NCBI RefSeq assembly: GCF_014898055.3
Contig: NW_023604295.1
Coordinates: 71,822,301 to 71,886,300, forward strand
DNA from: Talpa occidentalis
Taxonomy: Eukaryota > Chordata > Mammalia > Eulipotyphla > Talpidae
Direction of reading: 5' to 3'
Length of the DNA stretch: 64,000 bases
Part shown: positions 24,350-34,969 of the stretch, one piece after another
How positions within the stretch are numbered: the first letter of the stretch is position 1
Layout: each line of letters begins with the position of its first letter
Translations under genes and position numbers: made by a program
The notes under the pieces: model-generated
Told to the model about the DNA's origin: nothing
What the model saw: the letters and a program-made list of their open reading frames with translations, nothing else
The model's database searches: none

Positions 24350-24631
24350 GGGGCCTCCCTGGTGGCGCAGCGGTTGAGCGCTGGGTTGCGAAGCTGCCCG
24401 CAGCCTCTGCAGCGCTGGTTCGATCCCCGGCTTCTCCCCGGCCACCAGAGGCGGGTCCCACATGGTGCGCAGACCTCTCCTGGTGCCCGCTGCTCCCCTC
24501 AGCAGTGTACTTCGGTCCTTCTGCCTGCTCTGCTCCCCGCTCTGGCTCTGGTGAATTCTCTCACCCTCCCCTGCTTCTGACTGTACCCAGTGCTTGTATA
24601 AATAAATAAATAAATCTTAAAAAAAAAAAAA
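24350..24631 (+). mobile_element. Near-full-length young tRNA-derived SINE (Rhin-1-like)
   Basis: This is the best-preserved copy in the window. The head GGGGCCTCCCTGGTGGCGCA starts it. The pol III A box TGGCGCAGCGG is at 24363-24373 and the B box GGTTCGATCC at 24417-24426. The body ends with CTGACTGTACCCAGTGCTTG, four AAAT units, TCTT and an A run. An exact 15-bp target-site duplication, AGAAATATCCAATCT, lies at 24335-24349 and 24632-24646. CpG sites are still common, which suggests recent insertion. The 83-codon plus frame is only this SINE. Confidence 0.95.
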
Positions 24632-24646
24632 AGAAATATCCAATCT

Positions 24647-25266
24647 AACTGACTGTACTAACTGATGCTGAAAACATCCGGCTACTACTATTGGAGTAAG
24701 TTCAACTTATAAAAACAGACAAACAGTGCTATTTACTTTTTCTTTTAAGAACTTTACCTTATGCACTCCCATGCATATACTCCAAATTAACTTTATTCTA
24801 TTATATTACTTCAGGAAAAGGTAGTGATAGGAATACTTTTAGGTATTGAATTCCTTAGGAGTAAATCAACTCATTTAATTTGTTAATTAACATCCTTGGA
24901 GTAATCTCTGTGTTCAGAGACCTGGACTGGAAGCTTTTGGCTTCCATGTTTAAATTTAAGGATCTTTAAACTGCAAGTAGAAAAAAGTACGGCAAGGACT
25001 GTTTCTGTTAAATGGTGAGCATTTCTCAGCTTTATTCTCTCTCAAGCAGAAGTCACCTAGCTATTACAGCTCAGAAATGGGAGATTCTGCACAGCTTGTG
25101 GCAATGCATACTATCTTCAAAATATATACTTCTGTGGGATGGATTTGGCCCTTTAATTATTGTTATATAAGTTCTACCTGGAACCATGTTTTTCAAAGCT
25201 ATGACGTAAGTACTTTAACCTACAACATTTCTTAGCAACCCACCCACATTTTTGACTTATTTTCCT
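24647..25266. other. Anonymous sequence
   Basis: No gene and no named repeat seen between two convergent SINEs. Confidence 0.5.
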
Positions 25267-25283
25267 GAGAAACCTCTTTTTTT

Positions 25284-25538
25284 TTTTAAGATTTATTTAT
25301 TTATACAAGCACTGGATACAGTCAGAAGCACGGGAGGGTGAGAAGATTCACCAGAGCCAGAACAGGAAGCAGAGCAGGCAGAGGGACCAAAGTACACTGC
25401 TGAGGGTAGCAGCGGGCGGCAGGAGAGGTCTGTGTGCCATGTGGGACCCTCACCGGCAGCTGGGATCGAACTGGTGCTGCAGAGGCTACAGGCAGCCTCG
25501 CAACCCAGTGCTCAACTGCTGTGCCACCGGGGAGGCCC
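25284..25538 (-). mobile_element. tRNA-derived SINE (Rhin-1-like), young GC-rich subfamily
   Basis: Antisense copy with the ACTGGATACAGTCAGAAGCA tail junction and head CTGTGCCACCGGGGAGGCCC. Target-site duplication GAGAAACCTCTTTTTTT at 25267-25283 matches GAGAAGCCTCTTTTTTT at 25539-25555 with one difference. Confidence 0.92.
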
Positions 25539-25555
25539 GAGAAGCCTCTTTTTTT

Positions 25556-25865
25556 GATGTCACCCAAAACTGATATATTTTCCACTGACAAATGGCCTTG
25601 ATAATTAATAATAATCAGAGTGGAATTTTGGAAGAAACTATTTACAAATACTCCTTGAGATTATACATCCAATTGCTAATAGACTATTTTTTAAAAAAAA
25701 GGCACCCCCATGTTTTATTGAAGAGGTTTTTTAAATATATACTCTAATAGCTTTATAATTTGTTGCCAAATCATTCATGCTTTTGAGTAAGACTATGCAC
25801 ATGTCCTGATTACCAGAATTTTTTTTCAAAGTAAAGTATGGCAAAATAAATACATTGACCAAAAT
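25556..25865. other. Anonymous AT-rich sequence
   Basis: Nothing recognised. Confidence 0.5.
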
Positions 25866-26025
25866 GGAATACTATAGTAATCATATTAATGTATTTGCTT
25901 TTTATGTATTTTCATTAATCCCTATGACAACTTTGTAAGCATATCTAGCAAATGGAGGAAAGCATGTGGCTTAGAAAATATATCTTGTTGAAGTCACACT
26001 GCCAGTTACTAGCAGGACTGGATTC
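25866..26025 (-). mobile_element. MIR-like SINE fragment, antisense
   Basis: 'ttaatccctatgacaacttt' then 'gaagtcacactgccagttac' and 'agcaggactggattctaact' is the reverse complement of the MIR core and tail. Old and degraded. Confidence 0.6.
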
Positions 26026-27150
26026 TAACTGAGTTATCTTAATTTCAAAGTCTATTCTTGCCCTTTGTCTTATGTCCCAGTTCTGTGTATATATTGCATA
26101 TGGAAGTATTTCTGTGTGATTATAAACACCAACCCCCTCCCTATCATGATCAAGGGCCCAACCTTTGTGGTTGCATCTATTTGGTATATTGGCTAATGGC
26201 ATAGCTTGCTATGTCAGCAGGTTCAGGGAGTATAAGCTCTTCCCTGACTTAATCTTGGAGGACAGTCCATCTCAATTCACAGCCATAGCAGTCTTCCAGG
26301 TTTTGGTTTTAGCACTTGTATTGCAGGTTTTCTCAGAATGTTTCATGCGTGAGATCAACAACTTATGGAACATCCATTTGAATAGTTTGCTTCTTATTGT
26401 TTATGTATGTTAATTTTATGTAATTATTTTATAGTTATTCTCAAAAATGATCACTGGTGTCATGTCTCCTTAAATTATTGGTACTAAGTTCATTCTACTT
26501 TTTTTTGTTTTTTGTTCTAATCTATGACTTATCAAGTGGCATCTGCTTATTCTGTTTTTAAAATTTATTTGATGCATATCTAACATCTGGATAATTGAAA
26601 CATTCAGTTAGACTCCCTCTATATGTGTTTGGAAGTGAATGGCTAATCAATTACTCTTCTTTTAACCTTTTTTACATGCTTCATGGACAAATGGTGTTCA
26701 TTCTATTTGTAGTTACAAATTTATCCAGAAAAGTCTTACTATTCACCTTGGATTTAACCTTTGGTATACATTTACTTATCTTTTCATTTATTTTGGAGCA
26801 CTTATAAGAATATTTTTTACATAGGAAATTACAAAAACACCAGTTATATCATTAAGAATGATGTGAAAATTTGTGTGACCCATGATATTGACATGTGGCT
26901 TAGATCAATCTATTATCTTTTCAGTAAAGGGAAGTCAGGAGTTAACTACTGATTCCAAAAATATTAGCATGAAATCACATTGATTTTGACCCAAGCTTCT
27001 TATGATAACCTATGTCATATTTTTAGAAATCACCTTATAATTTTCTTAAGTTATAATGACAAGTCAGAATATTTTAATGGAGAGTGAGTGAACATAAAAA
27101 GAAAACTGAAGCAGAGTAATGTAACATTTTAAGTCACAAACTTAGTCATT
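26026..27150. other. Anonymous AT-rich sequence
   Basis: Several short hydrophobic frames (26165-26413, 26595-26807, 26761-26952) arise from T-rich sequence. No domain or splice structure is seen. Confidence 0.5.
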
Positions 27151-27165
27151 AAATATACCAGAGTC

Positions 27166-27434
27166 GGGGCCTCCCTGGTGGTGCAAGGGGTTAAGCCACA
27201 GCACTATGAAGCTATCCGCAGCCACTGCAGCACGAGTTCGATTCCCGGTCAGGGAGGTGACCTGCATAGCACAGCAGACCTCTCCTGACTTGCCCGCTGC
27301 GCTCCCCTCAGCAGTCCATCTCAATTCAATCTGCCTATTCTTCTCTCCACTTTGTCTCTGGTGAATCCTCTCACCCTCCACATCTCTGGCCTGTACCCCA
27401 GTTCTTGCGTGCATGAATAAATAAATCTTTAAAA
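27166..27434 (+). mobile_element. tRNA-derived SINE (Rhin-1-like), older subfamily
   Basis: Sense copy starting GGGGCCTCCCTGGTGGTGCA, with B box GAGTTCGATTCC and tail GCATGAATAAATAAATCTTT. A diverged target-site duplication, AAATATACCAGAGTC at 27151-27165 against AAATATATCAGCATC at 27435-27449, flanks it. Confidence 0.9.
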
Positions 27435-27449
27435 AAATATATCAGCATC

Positions 27450-28195
27450 TATTCCCCTTTAATAACAATTTATTTTTGTTTTTCTCAATATCTTTGCAGG
27501 ATACATACAATATTGCAGGCATTGTCTCCATCTCCCTCTCTTACTATTTTCACCGGGTGACTTGTGGGCACAATGACAGCATATGTCACTATTAGTTTAT
27601 CCTTTCTGGCTTTTGTGGTATATCCAACTGAGGTGTAGATCATTTTGCCTGGTATCAGGCTTTGATTTCTGTCATTGTATCATCTGTGAAATGTAACCTC
27701 TCTCTCAGTAAGAAAATTCCTGGAATGCTGGCCCTCTCTTTCTGTTACCCAGCACACATACTTCAGTTAATGCCAAGAAGGATTCCGAAACTATGATATC
27801 AAAGCCTCTGACTTTGGCAATCTATGACATACCCACTAAAATGTCACATGAAAACTTCTGGATTCTTTCACACTTTTTCTATGTAGTGGAGAATGAAAAG
27901 GATGCCATCCTATGATCTGTTCTCCACTTAACTATGTCACACCATCAATATTTTGTGGTAGCTACCTTGTGTTACCTGCTTGCTTATCCAATGTTTTTGA
28001 AATTTTATAAGCTATAGCTTAAAAATAAGGAATATGCCTTCCACCATTTATATGGATATTTCCAAGGACATTTCCTGGAATATAAATTCTGAATCTAATA
28101 GGGCTTTTGTGTTACTTCCACTTTCTCCATGAATTCTTTTCCATCAGGACTGGAAGGTCCTCCTTTATTTTTGTTGTGAGTATTGCTTTACATTA
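27450..28195. other. Anonymous sequence, possibly an unclassified old repeat
   Basis: The block from 27.48 to 28.15 kb has more balanced base composition than its surroundings, without any long frame. It could be an eroded transposable element directly preceding the MaLR LTR. I cannot assign it. Confidence 0.35.
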
Positions 28196-28482
28196 TGCAT
28201 GGAATGAGTCAAATTCCCCCTGAACTACATATGTTGATGACTTAACCTCCCCCAATGTGGATAATATTTGGACTTGGGGCCTTTGGGAGTAACTAGTTTG
28301 GATGAGGTCATGAAGGTGGAGCCATCATGATGGGCTCACTGTCTTCATAAGAAGACCTATCAGAGCTCTCTCTGTCTCTCTCTCCTCCCATGTGAGGAAA
28401 CAGTGAGACTGAACACCAGGGAGTAAGCACTTAGGAAAACCTAACATACTGCCACCTTCATCTTGGACCATATATATATATT

Positions 28483-28518
<36 letters not shown>

Positions 28519-28522
28519 TACA

Positions 28523-28555
<33 letters not shown>

Positions 28556-28624
28556 TTTCTTTCTTATTTCACAATTGAGGCTACACAGTCTATGGTAATT
28601 TGTAACAACAGCCAAGCTAAGTGA
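28196..28624 (+). mobile_element. MaLR LTR (MLT1-like), split by a microsatellite
   Basis: A solo LTR of the ERVL-MaLR class. The 5' part reads 'tgaactacatatgttgatga', 'ggataatatttggacttggg', 'gcctttgggagtaactagtt' and 'gatgaggtcatgaaggtgga', typical of this class. The 3' part, 'cacagtctatggtaatttgt' and 'aacaacagccaagctaagtg', is its normal end. Between them, where the A-rich polyadenylation region would be, lies a TA/CA/CATA microsatellite. No internal retroviral sequence is seen. Confidence 0.75.
28470..28554. repeat. Composite (TA)n(CA)n(CATA)n microsatellite
   Basis: TA repeats at 28470-28501 lead into CA repeats to about 28519, then CATA/TACA repeats to about 28550. The tract sits inside the MaLR LTR and gives a low-complexity minus-strand frame that is not a gene. 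Confidence 0.95.
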
Positions 28625-29765
28625 ACCACATCATAGCCTCCTCTTTCTACTGCAAGGCTTAACATTAATAAGAAGGATTATTTGGGGACCAAATTCAATT
28701 TACCAAGAAGACAAAATATACTAGAGGTATTGTAAAGTATTATTGCTGTTATGGATAAAAGAACACAAAGAAGAGCTCAAATATAGACTAATTAATGAGA
28801 AATCAAGGATACATCATTTTCCAAGCTGTGGGATACAGCCCATTAATGGAGTGTGAAAACAATTATGCAGGTCACAGCTAACCCTTTTTTAAATGATTTA
28901 GAATGGAACAAAATAAGGTTGAACACATCCTAGTTTGTTTTATGAAAAACGTTATTATTCAGTTGTGTACATGAGCATCTTTGCTTCATGTACATGTGTA
29001 CTAGTTAATAATACAAATAAACTTCTCTCTGTGATATTAACTATCAGAAATAAGAGAGATCAGGATGTAAGTAGACTCTCTTATTGCAATCTCCTTTGCC
29101 TTTGACAAAAAAGCATCAGACATAATTCCTTCTGAAAGGGCTGTTTGGAGATCCGCGTAAGATTCTACGTTCCCAGTCCGTCCCCTCTCTCTTATACACA
29201 CACTGGGCTTATCTACATTGGCTTTCAAAATCAGTGATGATTACCTTTTCCTTCCCACTCACCCATCCCCAGTTCTTTGGTATTTCACAGATTTCTTCAA
29301 ATTCCCCACCCTCCTCCCAGTCTAGCTCTGACTCCATTAATGTCCACTAGACATGATTTACTTCTCTCAGCATTATTTTCCTATTTGGAAAATAAGAGAA
29401 ATGATCTTGATTTTACTTCATTCTAGTCTAAAATTTTATAATTATTTAGATTTTATGTTGGAAGATCGTACCTATGAGAGAGTTCTCAACCTGGGAATCT
29501 ATAATCAGTCTATTGGGGGTGGGGGATATAGTCCTGAGAATGGGAACACTTTAAAATTTGTTGCTACAGATTTTTGTTTGTTCTCCTAGCCTTTGAAACT
29601 CAGACACACACGTGCAAGGGCTTCTGGAAGGGGTTGGGAATGTCAAGCTGTTTGCATAAGTGCTGTATATTGTATTGGATGCAGAGAGACAGGAGAAAGT
29701 GAGAGACATAATGGTATTGGATAGTAAGCAACCTTGTGAACTCAGTTAAGAATTTCTCGCTTTCT
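28625..29765. other. Anonymous AT-rich sequence
   Basis: No gene or named repeat recognised. Confidence 0.5.
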
Positions 29766-29766
29766 A

Positions 29767-30310
29767 GGTCCTCCCTGGTGGCGCAGGGATTAAGTCTCAT
29801 TGCGATCAAGCTATCGCCAGCCACTGTGGCATGAGTTCCATCCCTTGCCCGGGAGCTATCCCACATGGCACAGCAGACCTCTCCTGTCTCACCTGCTTTT
29901 TCCCTCAGCAGTGTACTTCAGGAGATCCCCCATTTTGCTTCCCACTCTGTCTCTGGTGAATCTGCTCAACCCCCTGCACTTCTGGTCTAAACCCTAGTTC
30001 TTGCATGCATAAATAAATAAACTAGGGTCTCCCCAGTGATGCAGCAGATTGAATGCAGCACTGTGAATTTTTCTGCAGCCTCTGCAGCACGGGTTTGATT
30101 CCCAACCAGCCAAGGAGCTACCCGATGGCGCGGCAGACCTCTCCTGTTTCGCCTGCTGCTCGGGTCAGCAGTGTTTATGGTCGTCTGCCTGTTCTGCTCC
30201 CTGCTCTGTTTCTGGTGAATTCTCTCATCTTCCTGCACCTCTGGCCTATACCCCAGTTCTTGTATGAATAAATAAAGCTTTAAAAATAAACTAAATCTTA
30301 AAAAAAATTC
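29767..30310 (+). mobile_element. Older Rhin-1-like SINE interrupted in its tail by a second SINE
   Basis: The head GTCCTCCCTGGTGGCGCAGG starts near 29767 and the body runs to GCATGCATAAATAAATAAACT at about 30023. The expected tail end AAATCTTAAAAAAAA does not follow there but appears at about 30295-30310, after a second complete SINE. The element is therefore one SINE with another inserted in its A-rich tail. Confidence 0.85.
30024..30283 (+). mobile_element. tRNA-derived SINE nested in a SINE tail
   Basis: Starts AGGGTCTCCCCAGTGATGCA and ends GAATAAATAAAGCTTT. AAATAAACT-like sequence occurs on both sides (about 30015-30023 and 30286-30294) and acts as the target-site duplication. Being nested, it is the younger of the two insertions. 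Confidence 0.85.
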
Positions 30311-30829
30311 AACTTTATCCTGGATCAATATATGATATATGGTACAGGCAGTGGGCTATGAGGGCATTGAGGTAGAAGAGCAAACTACAAAGAAGAGAGG
30401 AAATTGGGTTTTTGTTAGAAAGTGCCGAGGTAGAGAACAGATTGGAGGTGTCAGAAACATGGGTCTAGTCAGGAAGACTTTCATGTTATCAGAGAGAGAA
30501 ATAATAATTGCCTGCGCTACGGCAGGAATAGAGAAGAGCCATTAAAAAGATAGATGTTTTAAATAGATCATTTGGGGTCTTGTAATGTACATAGGATCAG
30601 CCCCTACATGGGGAGAATGGGCATAGGATAGGAAAGAGGGAAATGCTGGAACACAGTGACATGATAGCAAATGCCACAACCAGCCTCACTGGGAGATCTG
30701 GAACTGTAATGACCCTTCAGATGTTTTCCTCTAAGGCAGGAGGGCCTGGCTTTTACATTATCAGTGGATGTGGGCTGCTTCCAGAGAGGGAGATGTGACT
30801 TTTGGGGAAGTAGCAGTCTTCAGTTTAAG
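30311..30829. other. Anonymous sequence
   Basis: Purine-rich in parts. The 68-codon plus frame at 30339-30545 has no recognised domain. Confidence 0.45.
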
Positions 30830-30996
30830 GCGTTAGTTCTCAAGTGTGGTTCTCAGAACATCAGTAGCAGTATCACACTGGTGCTTGTTAGAAAACTCCA
30901 CCCCAGACTTACTAAATCAGAAATCTGGGGACATAGCCATCTGTTCTTTAAGCTTCCCCAGTGATTCCAATATAGTTAATGTTTGAGAACCACAGG
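30830..30996. mobile_element. MER5A-like non-autonomous hAT-Charlie DNA transposon
   Basis: The element is bounded by inverted ends: 'agttctcaagtgtggttctc' on the left and 'gtttgagaaccacagg' on the right. Inside are 'cagtatcacactggtgcttg', 'ccaccccagacttactaaat' and 'cagaaatctgggg', the well-known MER5A order. It has no coding capacity and depended on an autonomous hAT transposase. The element is near-palindromic, so its strand is left unassigned. Confidence 0.8.
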
Positions 30997-32235
30997 CTTC
31001 TGAACATTTGAGAGAGACTTCGTTGAAAATTACCAGCAGTCTAGACTCTCAGCACCTGGGGAACAAGTGACTCACTCCGTTTGGGGAGAAACACGGGCCA
31101 CGGCACTGCATCATCAATGGGTGAGGTCAGAAGGACCAGGCAGGAGGCAGAGGCTTCTACTGTGAGTTAGGCAGTTTTAGTACCAAGGAAATAGGGGACA
31201 AGTGAAAGAATATGAGTATTAATTATGAAAATATCCTGTGGAACATCCTTTTCATTTATTGCTTTTTTCTTTATCTTAAGTATTCATCTAATGTACATAA
31301 TTAAGTATTCTTTAATACTAACAACTCTCATGAAGTCAACTATGATTATAACAAATACTTAAGGATAGGAGTTTTATGTTGTGATTTAGCAATAGAATAT
31401 CTTACTAATTCAAAGAGTAACTCACAATATGTTTTTTTCTTTTATTATGTATAAGCTGGTAATAATTAAAAGAGGAGCTCTTGAAAGTAAATTAAGTTCT
31501 ATTATATAGAAGTATTAATCTAAAGCAAATACATCTTTCCTTAGCTGATTAACATAAAATTCAAGTTTTTTTTTTTAAGACCAAAACCCTAATAATTCAT
31601 TAGAACACTCCTAAGACTGTGTAAAACTTGATTTTAAACCCACATTCAATCAATTCTTTTCCAAGGCTGTTGGTTACCCACACATTTTATTGCTGAACTT
31701 CTGCATCTTAAATTCTTATAACTCCAACCTTGACTAGAGAAATATTCATTGCCAACACACTATTTAATGCACAGAACAGTTTGATGGTTCAGTTCATCGA
31801 AATCTACATGCTCTGTAGGGGATGTCTTGAAATTTGCCCACTATTCACGACTTGTAGCACCTGGGAGCCCTGTAAAGTCACTTTATCTGGTTTTTAGATT
31901 ATAGGCAAAAGAATTCGCATTTGTTGGAGCCAGTTAAGTTCCTGTGCCACTTGAAATAGAATAAACAGTTTCTGACAAAGAGTTACATATAAAAATATAG
32001 CAGGTTTAAAGAGCCCTGAAGATAGAGATTTAGACCTTGGTTTGTCACTAGTTAAGAATAATTAGTAGCTCTTTAGGAAAAAATGAAGATATATATCTCT
32101 CAACGGAAGCAATTTAAAACAAGGTGAAATACGGAGTAAATACCAAACAGGCAGAGCACTACAATGCAGAAATATACATCTCAATTTGCATGTGATAGCT
32201 GCTTTCTAGATTTTAAAAGACCAGATCTCCTAACT
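30997..32235. other. Anonymous sequence
   Basis: About 1.2 kb with no gene. A part near 31.8-31.97 kb ('gtagcacctgggagccctgt') may be an old DNA-transposon remnant, not assigned. Confidence 0.45.
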
Positions 32236-33330
32236 GAAACAGGAGCTGCTAGCTGCTGCTACAGAGGGCCATGAATGGGTTTAAGGGCCGCAAGAAAGCG
32301 CAGCCCGCGGGCCTGCCCCAAGCTATGGGCGGCACCTGACTGGTCCTGGGCTCTTTGCATGAGCATCCTCAGTGAACCACGGATGACCCTGCCCTGACCT
32401 CAGTGCAGGCCAGGTGTTGGCGGGTGCCTGGGTTTTCCCTTAGAATACAGTGCTGGAATTGTAAAGTAGAGCAATCTGACTGGAGCTTGACCTGCTCCAA
32501 TCTGACCTCCGGAATTGTAAACAGACTATCAGGCTTGACAGGCTGCAGCCGCTATAAACCGAGGCTCCAGCACACGGGGATTATTTAGAACTTCAGATTC
32601 AGACTCGTTGGCCCCTTCTCCTGAAAAGACCTTTGCAGACACACTGTAAGCAAGACTCTGGACCTCTGAAAAGAACTCCATAGACTTTTGTAGACTTTTG
32701 CATCTGATTGCTGCTTTAAACTGGGGCCAACTGCTCTCCTGATTCTGGCCATGCCTTTGGCCCTGATGGGCACTGTTGGCCTGTGCCCACTGGCCTGAGC
32801 CTGGTGTCTCTAAAAGGGCTCTGTTAGCTTTCAAATGGTTGTAACGCCAGAGCCTGTACTCTGGCTGTCTGCACTGTTGACCAGAGTCTGGCTGCCTCTT
32901 AGAGCTGGCTCCCATTTGGGGCCCTCCGGCTCTGCCTCCTGGTACTGTGGTGTCCAGCACGGGCCAGCCTGGCCTTCGAATAGGTGCTGCTGGCGGCCGT
33001 GGTGACCCTTTACCAGTGCCACCTGCACCTCTGGCTTCCTCTGTGAGCTGAATCTTGGCCCACTGCTTTCTGGCAGCCCCAAGTTCCTGTCAAAGGGATG
33101 GCACCATCTTGCAAGGCCAGACTCTGTTTGGACTGCTGGACACTGCGGGGACACTCTGGGTAAGGCAGCAGCCGTTTGTGGCCCTAGAAACTCTTGCATT
33201 TTCCCAATCTTCCTTTTGTTAATAAGTGCTGTTGTTGTTACACCCTGAGCCCGACTGCTATCTTGCAGTTGTGAGCACCCTGGTGAAAAGCTGCAGTCAC
33301 CTGTCGCCCAGCCTCGTGCTGTTGACATTA
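32236..33330 (+). mobile_element. GC-rich LTR-like block, probable endogenous retrovirus remnant
   Basis: This block is clearly more GC-rich than the surrounding desert. It holds a TATAAA box at 32553-32558 in a GCCGCTATAAACC context, a downstream polyadenylation-like AATAAG at 33221-33226 followed by GTGCTGTTGTTGTT, and possible TG...CA ends. That suggests a retroviral LTR with U3, R and U5. Against it, the TATA-to-poly(A) distance of about 660 bp is long for an LTR and I found no convincing target-site duplication or primer-binding site. The 165- and 143-codon minus-strand frames overlap each other in different frames and look like by-products of the GC-rich composition. It may instead be a composite or another old repeat. 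Confidence 0.4.
32681..32700. repeat. Perfect 10-bp tandem duplication
   Basis: TAGACTTTTG occurs twice in a row within the GC-rich block. Confidence 0.85.
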
Positions 33331-34895
33331 GCTGTGTTTTATAGCTGGTTTGTGAATTTGGGACCCTGGAGTTGGGTTTGCCATTTGTTCATTGTCAGGG
33401 GCCTTTTAGTGTTCATTTGGCTTTTTATTATTCATCATTTCACTGGTATAGATAAGAAATATAATAGAGCTAACAAGCAAAACTGGACAGTGAGCTTGTG
33501 GCTTCTTGATAAAAGGGGAAATAGAATTTGCAGTTTGCAACATCTTTTGATTAGTGGTGGTACTTTGGAACATCCAAAAGGTAAATGGAAGTGACTGTGG
33601 AGCTTTGTTGTGAGTGACAGTAAATATTTATTTTCTCCATTTAGATAAGGGATGTTCACTCATTGTTCTCATTAATCCTTTTCTACAGGTGATTTTTTTT
33701 TCCTTTTCTATATTATTTTTTTGAAATTTTCATACTTTCCAATACATGACCACTACTAGGAACATTTTATTGTATTTGTTTTCGTGTTAAATACATAGTG
33801 TAAAGTTACTTCCTAAATGTAGTATTGTTCTCTTGGCATACAACTCTGATTTTAATAAACATCTCTCTGCTCCCATAAAGACCATGTAGTGAGGAAGCTG
33901 ACTGGATTGCTGGGTACAGATAAGGTTTTATGGCAATAGTTACCTGCTCAGAGTTGATTTTTTTGGTTAAGCTGGTGCTATCATAATGAATCTCAGTGAT
34001 GGCTGTCATAGCAGAAATGTTCACCTCTAATGGATTGAAGTATTCACAAGTATGATTTGTGTAATCCATCTTGGACTGTGAATTGATAAACCTCTAATAA
34101 ATGAAGGAAAAAAAAAAACCTAAAGTTGTTGAGGCATACAAAAAGAATGAAACAAACCATGGTAATTAATACCTTTTGTGCTGTGGTTCAAACACTACTC
34201 AAACACTTTTCAGCCACAAAAGCAATGTTACCTTTATTAATTAAGACTATTTGATGTGTATTTTCTACTACTGGCAAACAAAAGCATCCCAAAAATGTAG
34301 TAATCCCCCATACTCCAATCCCTAAATCATATGTGAAGCTAGTAAAAAATAGAAAAAAAGTAGATATTTTAAAATGGTGATATTTCCATGCAGGTATCAA
34401 CTTTTTCTAAATTTCCATCATGATATGTATATCATGGGTACAGAAATACCTGATTTTAATGCTCTTTCTCATAATATAGTTGAAGGCATAAATACCCATT
34501 ATCAGTGAGCAATTTTGAGATTGCTTGCTTTATTTCATTTTTCTTCGTTCATTGCCAGGGAAATATATATAATATAATCAAAGCAGTATTTAGGAGTCAG
34601 AAGGGTTTCTCAACATTAACAGAAGACAATAATTTATAAACAAAATTCCTGTATCATTCAAATATTTTGCACATGGTAATAAAGAGCATAACAAAAGAGA
34701 ATGGGAAATCAGAACAGATTATTTCTTCTCCTATTTCAAAGATTACCTGGAGGTATCTGTTGCCCTTTATACATAATTAGAAAGACAGATTACTTGAGGT
34801 TGAAATTTTCAGTGAATAAAAAACATGTTTTCACAAATATATTTATCTAAATAGCTTAGCAAAAACTCAGATGCCTTTATTGCAGGGCAAAACTC
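33331..34895. other. Anonymous sequence downstream of the LTR-like block
   Basis: A 122-codon plus frame at 33226-33594 begins inside the LTR-like block and runs into AT-rich DNA. I recognise no retroviral or host domain in it. The 33.33-33.6 kb part could be residual retroviral leader sequence, but there is no positive evidence. The rest is AT-rich without features. Confidence 0.4.
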
Positions 34896-34969
34896 ACCAG
34901 TGGCACTCCATATTTAAGTAACAAAAAAAATTACCAGTGGTACTCCATAATTAAGTAACAAAAAAAAAT
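34896..34969. repeat. 37-bp tandem duplication
   Basis: A unit starting ACCAGTGGCACTCCATATTT and ending in an A run occurs at 34896-34932 and again at 34933-34969 with only a few changes. The A-rich end resembles a slipped or duplicated short retroposon tail. Confidence 0.85.

Noticed and set aside
24350..24430. A functional tRNA gene in the SINE head
   Set aside because: A and B boxes are present, but the sequence continues straight into the SINE body and cannot be assumed to fold as a complete tRNA cloverleaf.
28325..28615. 96-codon minus-strand frame with Tyr/Met/Cys/Val repeats
   Set aside because: It is the translation of a TA/CA/CATA microsatellite within a MaLR LTR.
32529..33328. Overlapping minus-strand frames of 143 and 165 codons as a possible gene
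   Set aside because: They overlap each other in different frames inside a GC-rich LTR-like block and have no recognised domain or start context. GC-rich DNA gives long chance frames.
33331..33600. Retroviral leader or gag start downstream of the LTR-like block
   Set aside because: No primer-binding site matching a tRNA I know and no recognisable gag motif.
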